The notes under the pieces are model-generated. The model ran no database searches. It saw only the letters and a list, made by a program, of their open reading frames with translations, and was not told where the DNA came from. 64,000 nucleotides of DNA, taken from NCBI GenBank assembly GCA_019096195.1, contig JAGTXK010000274.1, forward strand, positions 37,915 to 101,914, in the 5' to 3' direction. Shown here one piece after another: positions 48,567-59,862 of this stretch. The position numbers were made by a program, and so were the translations under genes. Origin of the DNA: Boletus sp. NGJ (lineage: Eukaryota; Basidiomycota; Agaricomycetes; Boletales; Boletaceae). The stretch's first letter is position 1. Each line of letters begins with the position of its first letter.

Positions 48567-51500
48567 GTGCTAGCCACGCAGCACGTCCGAAACGCTACTT
48601 CCACTACTAGAGGCGTCAGACAAGTCGGACAACTCTCTCTCATTCAGCTCGAACTCGAGTTCCAGACACTTGCCAATGCTTCACGAGCCATCCCCCAAGT
48701 CTTCGACAATCCAGTACTGTCTCGTCAGTATATGTTCGATGGCCGCTTGATGGATTGGCTGTTCGGTCGTGAACCCGAAACGTGCTTGGAAACGTTGACA
48801 GAGATGGAGAAACCACTTAATATTGATCATGCGGCACAGGCATTCTCTGGGTTCACTCCAACGGGATCGCGGCACCAAGACGACGACATCCATACGGCCA
48901 TTGCAGTTTTCTATACTCACAAAGCGCATTTTCACCTCTTGCTCACGACGGACATCTGGTGAGTGTTTAATCACGGTATTTTGATGAGCTCACAACTGAC
49001 AACTTTGCACAGGAACTACGAGAAGGAGGTGCTTGCACAGGCTGTCCCTTCTACTACTGAGTGAGTATTGTAACCACGTGGCGGGGTCGTGCTCTGAGCT
49101 GATCTTCCATGATACCAGAGAGGTTCGTGTGCAAGACCAGCAGGAACTTCAAGCCACTTCAAAAGATATTGTGATGGAAGATCAGAGGAAGGAAATCGAT
49201 ACATGCATGTGGCTACCTGCTACGGATGCATATAGATCATGGAAGGAGGGGAAAGACTCACTCCTGGGGAAAGGTGACGATTTCAATTGTCCAAATGGTT
49301 CCGTTACTGACATGAACTCGATCACAGCTGGTGCGGGGAAATCACTTTTAGCGTGCGTTTAGGTCATCTATTACTGAGGTAGAGTTGTTGACCATGCGAG
49401 TAGTTCGTCCGTCATCGATGACCTCACAAACACGGAGGGAGAACTCCAGGCCTATATCTATTGTGATTTTCAAACGGGACGATGTGCTCCCTTCTTGCTC
49501 AGTTGATGGCATGTCTCTGTGTCGCTATAATCAACCCGGAAGATTTCCTCGATGCGCTACTCAAGGACACCGACAGTCGAGTAGATCCGTTCTACAGTGT
49601 CAGATTATCTGTCAAGGGTCGCAAGGTTATGTCCTCGAAAGCCTCTGGTCGTTGTCGACGTACTCGACGAGTGCAGAGAGGTGGAGACCCTCCTCGAAGG
49701 CCTCATATCACGAGTCGTCCTCTACAGAACATCATCCAGATGCATCCCCATCTTCCATGCATCTCGATGGGTAAAATGGTCCGCGAATTGTCGGCTGATA
49801 TCTTGCTACATGCCGTCCCGGGTGGGTTACTGACCCGCGTGCTCAGAGTGCACCCTCATCAATTCACATTGTTTATTATCCACCGATTGGTACAAACGGC
49901 TGAATTCGTCGAATGGGCAGTCGCTCCCTGGGACAACGAACGACTTCTGGAAACATTCGTCGAGGACGAGGAATACTACGAGCAGATAAAAAGCGGAGAT
50001 GAGCTAATGCTCGCCACAAGGGCGTTTTCCCAAGCTAGGTCTACAATACGAATGTAAAAGATTAATCGTTGAGATGCAGAGCAGCCGTTGTGGATGCCCT
50101 TGCGGCCAATGGGGATACTCCGCTCCATGTAGCTATGAGGCTGGCTGTAGCCCTCGTGAGCGCGATGCAGACAATAAACCACCGATCCACACCGCTGTCG
50201 CGCGAGGATTTGTCTCCGTGGTGGAATGTCTCCTCTCACTGGATGTGCCTCTTCCGTCGAGGATCTTATTTAGTGCGTTACTATCCACTCTCGTGAAGAG
50301 AGTCGAGATGATCCGCTTCCTTGTCAGCAAGGGTGCCAACGTAATCGTTCTCAATCCCGACGGAGACACTTTACTACATACCAATATACGGTCACTCGAT
50401 AGATCCGTTTCAAGTTGCTTGGAGATTGCCACAGAGATGCTCGTTGATATCGGCTGCGACCCCTTGGTCCGTAACCTACGTGGTGAATTCCCCTTCCAAA
50501 TCGCAGCAAAGCAAAGGCACTTGCTATCATTCAGCTCCTCGATGTGCATGTCACCCCTGCTGAAAACCCGCGGCACAAATACCGGTGATGGCCTACACTT
50601 TCAGCTAAAAGAGGAAGGTAGGGTCAAGGAGTCCGCCCATTCATAGATAACCAAGACCAGTGTCTGGAATTGGCAAAGATCTTCGTTGGTGTTGCCGATG
50701 ACCGTTTCGCTCGCATTTCTGGTGGTTGACTTCGCCACGAGACAAGGATTCGGCAAGGTTGTGGAATACCTCACTTCCAAAGCTCGTGCCATCACCCTCT
50801 ACAATCATGTTCACTGCGCTGGGGCACCAAGTGTGGATGATTCCTTCCCTCATTCGTAATGGAGTTAATTTGCATAGGCGCGATGACACTGGAGATGCAC
50901 TCTTGCATGTCGCCATGTCGGTACCCACGGAGGCTCAATGTTGCATGACTACAGAACTGCTTGTCGAGGCTGGTTGTGTGCGACCCTTTTATGCTAACCA
51001 GCACCGGATCCGCATCGCTATTTCTCGAGGGTTCTTTTCCGTCGTGGTATATCTGTTGTCACACGCATTCGATGCCAAGGTGTCGTCTCGTATCCAACAG
51101 AGAATACCTGCAATTGCTATCCGCCGTCCTCAAATTTTGGCCAATGTTGATGAACGAGAATATGTCCGAACCACGCAGTTACTTTCCAAGGCTGGTTTGG
51201 TCCCGTGTGCGTTGGATGCCGACGGAGAAATGCCTCTCCACATCACCGTCAGTCGCGGGTTCACTTGCATAATTGACTACCTGCTTTCACAAGACCTACC
51301 ACTCCCTTTCGATATACTACTCGTTGCATTGCAATCACGATCCCTGAACAATCTCTACGAGGTAGACCATTACAAGTGGATATCGATAATCTCTTTGCTT
51401 GTTCGCAATGAAGCTGATGTTCACGCACCAGACCCAAAACAGGATACCCTACTACATTGTGTTGTGCAGCTGGAGTCGGTAGATCACTGTCTGGAAGGAA

Positions 51501-51930
51501 CAAAAATATTCATCGAGGCTGGCTGCAGCGCTTCCGTTCGGCATGCTAGAGGCGAACTACTTATCGAAGTCGCCGTCACTCGTAGTCGGCCCTCTGTCGT
51601 GGAATACCTGCTTTCACACAATGTACCGTTCCCTTGCGATGCATGTGTTTTTGGTCCACAGATTCGAAGCTCCTAAGGAAGATATCCGTATTTATTGAAC
51701 ATGGGGCCGATATATCGGCAATTTCTGCTGATGGTGATACAGTCCTGGATGTTGCCTTAGCACTGGGGGGACTGGGACGATCAAATGGGCGTGGAGGTTG
51801 TGAAGGTTCTTGTCAGAGCTGGCTGTAACACGCGACGCCGAAGGACGTACACCTCTCGAAATTGCGAAAGACCAACCTAGGATACCACAATGTCGCGGAG
51901 TACCTGTAACGTGGCTCCTTTGTTTCCCAA
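48567..51930 (+). pseudogene. decayed NACHT-ankyrin (NLR-like) gene
   Basis: Related to the fungal NLR-type STAND ATPases implicated in non-self recognition. The N-terminal part reads VLSRQYMFDGRLMDWLFGRE and PETCLETLTEMEKPL. WLPATDAYRSWKEGKDSLLG joins, over an intron, to the Walker A AGAGKSLLA (about 49330). AYIYCDFQTGR follows, and the Walker B-like PLVVVDVLDECREVE is at about 49640-49690. The reading needs at least three frame changes (near 49480, 49595 and 49710) that no plausible intron explains. Ankyrin-type repeats (HTAVARGFVSVVECLLSLDV, PLHITVSRGFTCIIDYLLSQ, EVAVTRSRPSVVEYLLSHNV) extend to about 51900 in three further frames. It is flanked by the 1.5-kb repeats. Confidence 0.8.
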
Positions 51931-52350
51931 TTACAATCATTATTTGTGCTTCGTCACCAATCTCCTGCCACTATCCATCCTCCTCCGCCCCCTCTCCCAC
52001 AACGCCCTCTTCGCCAACTGGGACATGCCATGCGACGGGTAATTTCAAGTCTGTTCACTCCATTCAGCGTTCGACAACTTGAATTGAACCCAACAATTAG
52101 GGCATCTCTCTTCATCAAACCTCACGAGCTTGTCGGCCCACTCGTTCGCAGGACGAAATGATAAGATTCCCTCTTGTATCACTAGTAGCCTGAGATTTCA
52201 GAGTAGGAATCGTCCTTGTGCTTATGTAAGTGACCGTGTGAACCAAGGAGAGAGTGTATCAATCCGATTAGTAACAAACCATTTTTTCTTCATGACCAGC
52301 TCGAAGGCTACAATGCTCACCACGTACAGGATGTTCTCGCGTCCAAATTC

Positions 52351-52429
52351 GTGAGCGGGTTAAGGTCTGAGCATATAATCCCCCTCGATCGGCTCTCGCA
52401 GGGCCCAGTCGTAACCAATTGAGCGGCAT
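52351..52429 (+). repeat. ~80-bp motif, occurrence 3 of 4
   Basis: Nearly identical to occurrence 1 at 47081. Confidence 0.7.
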
Positions 52430-53312
52430 ACCAGAAAAGCAGCCGCCCCTCGTTGACCCCCTGACCAACAGGCGAGGAGCAGAGGGGCATGGCTTTGAAA
52501 GGTGTCGCGGGGATCGGGCGAGAAATAACCTCGACGTATGGTTCACTTTTATCTTCCTGAGTGTCCCGTATAGGGGCGCCTTGATTGTGGGACGGCCTTC
52601 TTCGCATCCAAATGAGATGGCCATCTCATCTGTACTCGCCTGGGATTTGGAGGTGCAGACGTCTTCAATTCCACTCGCAGCGAAGTCAGAGCTTTGGGGT
52701 AATCTCGCATGGTGTCAGAAGTTGAACCCTTCCATCACGACAAGAACGGCCATCTGGTCAGAGCACGTGCACCTTTGCTTCGTGATAGGGAGTGTGCACG
52801 CTCTAGGGAAACGAGAAAGTGGACGTCCTTTGGTACTCTCTCGTCTTTTAGTGCACTTTGTAGCGCACGCTCCACCGCGAGTGTGAAACACGATTCAGAC
52901 TATTCTCGGACTGGTCATCAATTTTTTGCTTCTGCCTCCTTCGTGGAGGATTTCCGTGATTCGATCCATCATAACCCCCCTTGTGTAAAAGTAAGTCTCG
53001 TCTTTGCTGAGGTGCAGTAGCTAACGTGTTTTTCCTGTTCGCCAGCTGGTAAGTGATAGACAGAGTATTACACCGTTACAACCCCATAACCTCGTGTTCT
53101 TCTGCGCTGTCAAATTCACTCCTGTATTCAGTGATCGCATGCAAATCGTATGTGCAGTCTGCAAACACAGTCAAATCTGATTCAATGATCGTTTGATAAT
53201 CCATCAAGTTCAAACGTGACGACAATAATCGTCCGCCAATCTAATCCTTTGACTTTAGCAGCTCAAAGGTCACCAAGTTCACCTCGCACAAAATGGTTCT
53301 CCGTTTGATCTT

Positions 53313-53392
53313 GTGATTGGGCCAAGGATCTGAGCGTACAGTCACCCCCGGCTGGCTCTCGCAAGGCCTAGTTGTAATCAACTGAGCGGCAT
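53313..53392 (+). repeat. ~80-bp motif, occurrence 4 of 4
   Basis: gtgattgggccaaggatctg ... ctctcgcaaggcctagttgt ... caactgagcggcat. The equivalent of occurrence 2 in the right copy. Confidence 0.7.
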
Positions 53393-53666
53393 GACCTTGC
53401 TATGACATTTACCTGTCATAATCACTAGCATAAACCTCATGTAAAGCATGTTCGTGCCAGTGTCTGCCAGGCGATCAAAATGACTGATGGGACCGACAAG
53501 TCGAATCATAATGTTGATCCGCAACGTAAAAGAGGCAGTGTTTTTGCGAGGCGTTAGAATTCGTTACGCGGCGAAGCACTCAGGCTACACCGCCCTCCAG
53601 CGTCTTCGTCGCCCGCACTTACTTGGACTCTAAATTCGGTCTCACAGCCGCCACTCTAGCTCATCG

Positions 53667-54278
53667 ATGTCTTGGCAGAGTAAGTCATACATCGATAACT
53701 GATCACTGTGATCAGAAACCCATTTCACAGTGCGGTTCTCTGATTTCTTCTCCGCTCCCGCGCGTTCTATGCTATAGATATCCTCGACGTCGGTTTACTC
53801 CGATCAGGAAAGATCGCACAGGCTGCCATCGTGGGGCAAGACGGGGAAGTATGGGCCGAGTCAGCTGGTTGCAACGTGTGCATTATCAGTTCCCCCCTCC
53901 CCCATCTCTGTTGTGTGTGGTCTTGGCGAACTGATGTCTAGATCGTGCTCCAGATGACCGAGGCAGAACGCGGTGCGGTCATGGAAGGATTTGGAACGTA
54001 TCCCACGCGCGAAATCTTAGTCGGAGGTAGAAAGTATTTGACTACGATGGGATGCCTGGACATGATACTCGCGAAACGCAAGGTCGGAGAGTGTTTTGTT
54101 TCTTGGTACATGTGTGATGTCTGACAAACGCTGTCTCTGTTAGGATGGAGGCGAGTGCGTGGTCAAGAAAACAGGACAGAGTGTGATCATCGCAGAGTAC
54201 ATCTCTACCGGTGACACGATGGCCGCACTGGCACTCGTGGAACGACTGGCGGATTATTTGATTTCCCAAGGATACTGA
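53667..54278 (+). CDS. pfy1: profilin
   Basis: Small actin-monomer and poly-proline-binding protein of the cytoskeleton. A 13-nt coding exon 1 (ATGTCTTGGCAGA) joins exon 2 to give MSWQNILDVGLLRSGKIAQA, AIVGQDGEVWAESAGCN. Exon 3 gives IVLQMTEAERGAVMEGFGTY, VGGRKYLTTMGCLDMILAKR. Exon 4 gives GGECVVKKTGQSVIIAEYIS and LALVERLADYLISQGY with TGA at 54276-54278. The protein has about 130 residues, the normal size, with the profilin SWQ start and the C-terminal helix ADYLIxxGY. The middle is rather divergent from textbook fungal profilins, so a second, typical profilin may exist elsewhere. Its promoter is duplicated upstream. Confidence 0.88.
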
Positions 54279-54471
54279 TCACTCAGTGTCCCTGTCGATA
54301 ACTCAAGCAAAATTCTCCAAGATCATATGTAGATTAGTACCGGACAGTGCTCTCAATTATACCCCATACTGGGCCTTTTGTTTCACCGACTAAAGATCCG
54401 AGATTCTTTCTTGAATGTGTTGATGCGGCGCCGGAAGGAGTCGACGGAATCTATTTCCAGTGGTTTTCACC

Positions 54472-56813
54472 TTATTCCTTCCTCCGAGGCGTGTAGAAGC
54501 TCGGGAAAATTCCAGTCACATCTTCATGATACCAAAACCTCCCCGGAGTGTTGCCATCCACTTGCGCATCCCCGCCAGAAAGATCTGCTGCTGCGCCGCT
54601 CTTCTGCCTGACAATCTCGATCCACATTGCACCAAGTCCAAGACCCGGCACAAGTGCGAGTGTTTCGGCGAACGACGGTTCCACGAGAAGCGTGATGTTG
54701 TCTGTGAGAGGGTTGTGGGGTTTACGGGCGGCGGTACCCGCAGTGTCGGCGGACACCTTGGAGGGATTGTTGGGGGGGATCACAGGTCCGCGAGACGTGG
54801 TCCAGATTTCTGGTCCCGATATATCTCCCTCCTCGCGGCCCCATGGTTCAAGTATAACTTTAGCGAAACGTGCGTCGAGCTCTGCTTCGACGCCGCATGC
54901 TGAAGGCGCCCAGTCCTGTCTCTCGTTGGCTTCTGCTGTCGCTCTCTCGAGACTTCCTTGAGGAGAAGGCGAGGGTACGCCTTTTAGGTGACTGGGAGGA
55001 AAGTGGATAACAGAAACACGACGCGTTGAGCATTCCACGATGCCCGTCGTATGCGTCAGCGGGAAGGCACTCGGCCCGAGGAGTGAGAAGAGCGATGCTG
55101 GATCACGATTCCAAGAAGGATTGACGTCGGCCCACTTGGTGTCAGACCCGGGGTTAATCACACCCTCGCCATTCGTTCCTTGTCCCTCTTGAAGTTCATT
55201 GCCCTCGAGTCCACTTTGGGCCCATGCGTTGTCGTTCCACGATCCCTCATCGCCCCATCCACCACCATATCCATTTCCCCAACCACCAGGATTTTCGCCC
55301 GCGTCATCCGCGTCGATCGGAGGCACAACCGCGGAAGACGTGTCAATGGAAACCTCTACATCAGCATTGTCCTCAATCACGTCTTTGAGCTGCATCTGAG
55401 CCTCCGTAGGAAGTGCAACGTTTGTCTGGGCACCATTGGAGATATCAGTTACGGTGATACTCGCATCTAAAGTATGGGATGAGAAGACCGTTCAAGACTG
55501 AAATCGTTTCCTTGCCTTTTTGCTCTGTTGTGGTAATCGTTGCATTTACAACTGACCAGTTCATCCCTCCTTGTCGTCCAAAGCACTCCCTGCATGCTTC
55601 GTTGAATGCGTCAGGGATGGATTGCCCCACCTTGTGTGTCAGCGGAAGTTCTTTCTTGGCCCATTCAATCGTCTCTAGGGCCCGCTTCAAGCCACGCTGG
55701 TATGCGGGTTCCAAGAGGACACGGTTGCGCAGAACGAAAGCAAGGAAGAAAAAGATAAGGCGAGGAGCATAAATCAAGTTGCGTTCCGTCCTTTGCCCGA
55801 TGAAGAAAGAAGGGGGGAAAAATCAAACAATCATAACACGCAATCACCGAGAACTTGACATACCAGATGAGACCATGTTCGCGCATATAAGAGGAAAGGA
55901 AGATTCGGACCGCTTTCTCTGGGTCGCTGAGGAAAATTGAGATCTTTTCTTCCCTCACTTCTTCGTCCAATTTGTGAGGGTCGGGAAATGGACTCTCCTC
56001 ATTGGCGGCATCAAGGGTTTCACCTGACCTCGGGCGCTTCGTAGGTCTTGAATTTCCGGCGGTAGCACCATCGCTATCGTTCATGGCAAGATCATCTTCG
56101 TCATCAGATTCGAAATCGGGGGACTCAACGCGAGCATATTTCTTCGCGCCGACTTTGCGGAATACAGAGGGATTGATGAGCAACCCAGTGAACATACGGA
56201 ACTGTCGACAACTCGTTCAGACGACGTCACATCGATTGTATCGAAACAAATACCTGATCCCACAGATTGTTCAAGCCAGATGCGATAGGTGGCCACGGCC
56301 GCCCAGTACGGAAATCATACGCGGACTGGAAGAACCGGTCGACAGGCGAAATGTTCCTGATCAAAGCAAAGATCACCATCGCACATGCACCAAGTTGACC
56401 AAACGAACGACTCACGGCTCATATCGTACCTTGGTCACCCTCAGATCTTCACCTTCTTCCCATTCCTCATACCAAGGCGACTTTTTGACAGGCACGGCAT
56501 CTATCCCGGTAGCTTTCTTCTTCTTGCGTTTCTTTCGTGAATTGCTCTTACATACGTCCGTCGTGTGCTTGACACGAAGTTCGACGGTGGGGATACCGAG
56601 TGCGTCTAGTTCGGCGTCTTCCTCCTCCGCCGCATCGTTCCCACCTTTCTTGGGCTCAGAAAAGAGCTGGATACCACGGGGTTTGAAGTTCTTGAAAGGC
56701 ATGATTGTCACGCCCGGTGGTGGTTCAGGAAAGGGTGGGAACTTGAGGAGGGGAGGATCCTGTTCAAGGGTTGGAATGGTGTTGGAAGCGGTGGGCTCCG
56801 TCGGAACGGCCAT
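54472..56813 (-). CDS. acidic nuclear-type protein of unknown function
   Basis: Name not recognised. The start MAVPTEPTASNTIPTLEQDP (56813) is followed by KFPPFPEPPPGVTIMPFKNF, a basic KSNSRKKRKKKK patch and KKSPWYEEWEEGEDLRVTK. A conserved-looking block reads NISPVDRFFQSAYDFRTGRP, WPPIASGLNNLWDQ, MFTGLLINPSVFRK. Acidic and basic segments follow, then KAVRIFLSSYMREHGLIW, WAKKELPLTHKVGQSIPDAF, and a Gly/Trp/Asn-rich stretch. The C-terminus is FWYHEDVTGIFPSFYTPRRK at 54472. Short introns lie between the blocks. It may be related to the Argonaute-chaperone subunit Arb1, but that is a weak impression. The basic patch implies a nuclear role. Confidence 0.7.
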
Positions 56814-57134
56814 GAAGGTATTAGACGTATTTGCACAGGGTCGGCTGCAAGGATGTACAGTATTATCGAGAAGATCCCGACAATTGGGTCGGCTACTCAG
56901 GATGATCTTTGTGGCCGACCAAATCGTTGGTAAACTTGATAATCTGTACCATAACGGATACGGCCTGCAACGAAGCTCAAGCTTCCTCATCGGGATGCTT
57001 CGGCGCTTCTCGCAGTCAAAGTACCGTTAGCATAGTCTACATAGCATGTATATATTCGAATTGAAAATACACTGTACATGTACTTCAAGGATGTAACGAT
57101 TCGCAATCCAGATGAGACCTACGCGAACCTCACA

Positions 57135-58852
57135 CTACCGGACTTCCTCGGGAGGTATCCAGTCCGGAATTTTACCCCATTCAAACCTTGCGCTCATGAA
57201 AGCTGCCTGGACGTCGGCAGGTATTATCTCGTTGTAATTATTAGGGAGGAGGCCGAGGTAGCGATCGGCGCCAGGCTTCATTCTGGCCGCCGATTTTGCG
57301 CTAGCAAAGTTAGGCATGCCTGATGGAGGCTTCTCACTAGAGGGTGTGACCGTCATCGGCGAAGAAGCAGAAGGGCTACCACCAACAGCAGACGCAAGCG
57401 ACGGCATAGCAGGAACGGATAGAGTATTACTGAACGAAGAAATTCCGAATGCGGATGATTGGCCTGTTCCGAACGCAGATTTCGGCGCGGACGGGACGGT
57501 TCCAAATGCACTTTGGACCGGGGATGTAGGCCCAAATGCAGACTGACGAGGTGTCGTGCCTGCAGCTGAACTGCTTGGAGAGGTAGCCGAAGCGAAAGTA
57601 GACGGCTGGGATGCAAACGCGGAGAACGCACCGCCTCCAGTCCCGCTGAATGCACCAGATGCGGGCTTGATGAGAGACGATTGCCCAAAAGCCGGCTGCG
57701 AGGATTGCCCAAAACTTGATGGAGGTTGGGAAGGCTGGGAAAAGGCTGACGTAGGTTGCGCGGGTTGTGCAAAAGCGGAGGTGGGCTGTGAAGGTTGACC
57801 AAACGCCGAAGTTGGCTGAGATGGCTGCCCAAAAACTGATGTTGGTTGTGAGGGTTTCCCAAATACTGACGTGGGTTGCGTTGAAGGTTGTGCGAACGCG
57901 GACGTGGGCTGAGTTGGTTGATCGAACGCAGATGTAGTCTGGGTGGTTTGGCTAAAAGGTGACGTGGCCTGACTGGGTCGGCCAAATACCGATACGTGCT
58001 GCGCAGGGGCCCCGAAAGCCGATGTTCCCTGAGCTCCTTGGCTGAATGTAGAAGTGCTGCCCGCTGAACCCCCAAAACCAGTCTGGCCAAATGCTGGTTG
58101 TCCGAACGCTGGCTTGCCGAATGCCGTCGTAGTCGTCCCTCCAAACGCAGACGGCGTTGAACTCGTTCCAAAGGCAGATTGCGCGGATGTCGTCAACGCA
58201 GGCACTGAAGAACTCCCAGCAGATGCTGGAGCTTGGACCTGAGTGCTGAGCTTCAGAGCTTGCTCATACAGCTGTCTGACGTTGTTCCGAGCGTTCGCGT
58301 ACATCTGATCAGCGGTTGCAGTGTGTTCCCCTTCATACTTGGCCTGAACGCAAGTTAATTGTGTATAGAGTGCGGTGAAGAACCACATACATATTCATCA
58401 GTCGTCCCTGCTTTGAGGGCAATGACTGCCTTCAGACGCAATTCCTCGGGCGATTCATCCAGTCCACCGATAACAACAGGCTCGTGTTTTGAAGGACCAT
58501 AGGAAGAAAGTGGCCACAGCGGCTTATCCTTGAGAGGAGTAACGTCGGCTGCCATCGTCTCTACTCTGAAGGGTACTCGATGGTTTATAGGAGAATATAT
58601 CTTAACGAGACTCACGTATACGGAACCGCGACTCTATTATCACTGGAAGACCAAGTCTGGTCTGAAGGACGACGTTAACTCATTAGGATGAAGCAAGTTA
58701 CTGATATACCGACTCCCAAAGTTTCCTGAGGCACCTGGGTGTTCATTTCGACATCGATCTCCATACTTGCATGCTCCACGTAGGTAGTACGAGCATACTG
58801 TCTGTAATAATAATCAGCGCTGCTCACGCGTTGAGACGTATGGACTTACCAT
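57135..58852 (-). CDS. amo1: CCCH zinc-finger FG nucleoporin (AMO1/Nup42-like)
   Basis: Nuclear-pore protein on the cytoplasmic mRNA-export face (Nup42/Rip1, S. pombe amo1 type). The first coding exon is only ATG (58850-58852). A CCCH finger follows, MTVCSYYLRGACKYGDRCRN plus EH, with spacing C4-x7-C12-x5-C18-x3-H22. Next comes PLWPLSSYGPSKHEPVVIGG, DESPEELRLKAVIALKAGTT and a helical YEGEHTATADQMYANARNNV. More than 250 residues of degenerate FG repeats (SAFG, SVFGQPSQPT) precede the conserved end AAFMSARFEWGKIPDWIPPE before EVR at 57135. All three modules are in the expected order. Introns were placed by frame. Confidence 0.92.
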
Positions 58853-59066
58853 TGTATGTGGAGCTACAAGGTCACGGACACTGGTCAGTTCAGCCTGCCT
58901 TACTACTTAGTATATTTTTGGTTGTTTACCAGAAGCTTCTGCATTCAGCAAGTACAAATAAACGCTCGTACTCTGCAGGCTACATCATCCACCGGCAGGC
59001 AATAATGGAAACTACACATTCAGGCGCTCAAAGTATCCTATAATCCGATCAGTGACACCTTTTCTT

Positions 59067-59585
59067 TCATACGATTTTGACGGAAGCAGTCCTGTACTCG
59101 AGAAGGGGTGCTGGGGCCGCCTACGAGTCTTTAGTGCGCTTGCCTTGGGTTCAACATACACTCACTCCGAGCAGACATAAATGGGTAAGCGTGAATATTG
59201 CAGCACCTTTAGGCATGGACTGCGGGATTGTCACAGTAAAGTCCTGGATGTACCCATAACCTGGCTTCGGGGTTACAGGATTCCACGGACCAGCATATAG
59301 CACATCGCCAAGCTGAGACTGAGGCTGTGGACACGCTCCAGAACAAGGGGCCACTGCCAGAGCTATGCCAACTTGAATGCAAGAAGCCATCGAAATCTGA
59401 TAGAAGTAAGTGACTATCAACTCGTGTCTCGTAGGCGTATCACTGACGGGAAGCACGACTTCGGCAGTAAAACTCTTCCCTCTTTTGAGGACTGAACCTT
59501 TGGTTGGATATCCTAACTCGATCGTTTGACCGCAGCAGAATACAACAGCGAATACGACCATGATTGCAATCAATTGATTCTTCAT
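59067..59585 (-). CDS. small secreted protein, tandem copy A
   Basis: Not assigned to a named family. About 143 residues. The signal peptide MKNQLIAIMVVFAVVFCCG precedes QTIELGYPTKGSVLKRGKSF and TAEVVLP. A 51-nt in-frame intron follows, then MASCIQVGIALAVAPCSGAC, QLGDVLYAGPWNPVTPKPGY, IFTLTHLCLLG. After an intron beginning GTGAGT comes AAPAPLLEYRTASVKIV, with TGA at 59067-59069. The last exon was found by homology with copy C. The strand-rich pattern and conserved Cys pairs suggest a small beta-sandwich, cell-wall or secreted, possibly host- or substrate-related. Its function is unknown. A TATA box lies at 59671-59677. Confidence 0.82.
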
Positions 59586-59670
59586 TGTAGCGTGAGGACT
59601 CTGAATTCTATACGGGATGGTGAGGCTTGTTGGACAATAATCTGTTCAAGCTCGTTAATATGGCTTCCTC

Positions 59671-59677
59671 TTATATA
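59671..59677 (-). promoter_or_regulatory. TATA box, secreted protein copy A
   Basis: Minus strand reads TATATAA, about 86 nt before the ATG at 59585. Copies B and C have TATA boxes at similar places (about 60429 and 62197). Confidence 0.55.
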
Positions 59678-59862
59678 CCTCCTCCTGTCGTATGGTGAAT
59701 GTATGTCTTGGCTGCCCCTTACTCGCCAAGCAGGTTCTATCGGGAAAGGACTTAACTGGTGGTACCTGCCCTACCCCGGGGGGAATACCATTGTAAAATT
59801 GAAAATATTTGCAAATGGTCAGAACAGCCTTTGTATCGGAACAAACTAGATCCTCCCGGAAT

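Larger units (their letters stand above)
52216..53793 (+). repeat. 1.5-kb direct repeat, right copy (native profilin upstream region)
   Basis: Parallel to 46946-48460, about 5.27 kb away in the same orientation. This copy leads into intact profilin and includes its leader, exon 1 and intron 1, so it is likely the source or the retained copy. Confidence 0.85.

Noticed and set aside
46946-53793. An LTR retrotransposon with 1.5-kb LTRs around an internal region
   Set aside because: The repeats do not begin TG and end CA with a target duplication, there is no primer-binding site or reverse transcriptase, and the interior is an NLR-like pseudogene. The repeats are profilin upstream sequence.
57353-58171. 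272-codon minus-strand frame rich in Arg, Leu and His
   Set aside because: It is the shifted reading of the FG-repeat region of the nucleoporin, caused by its repetitive codons.
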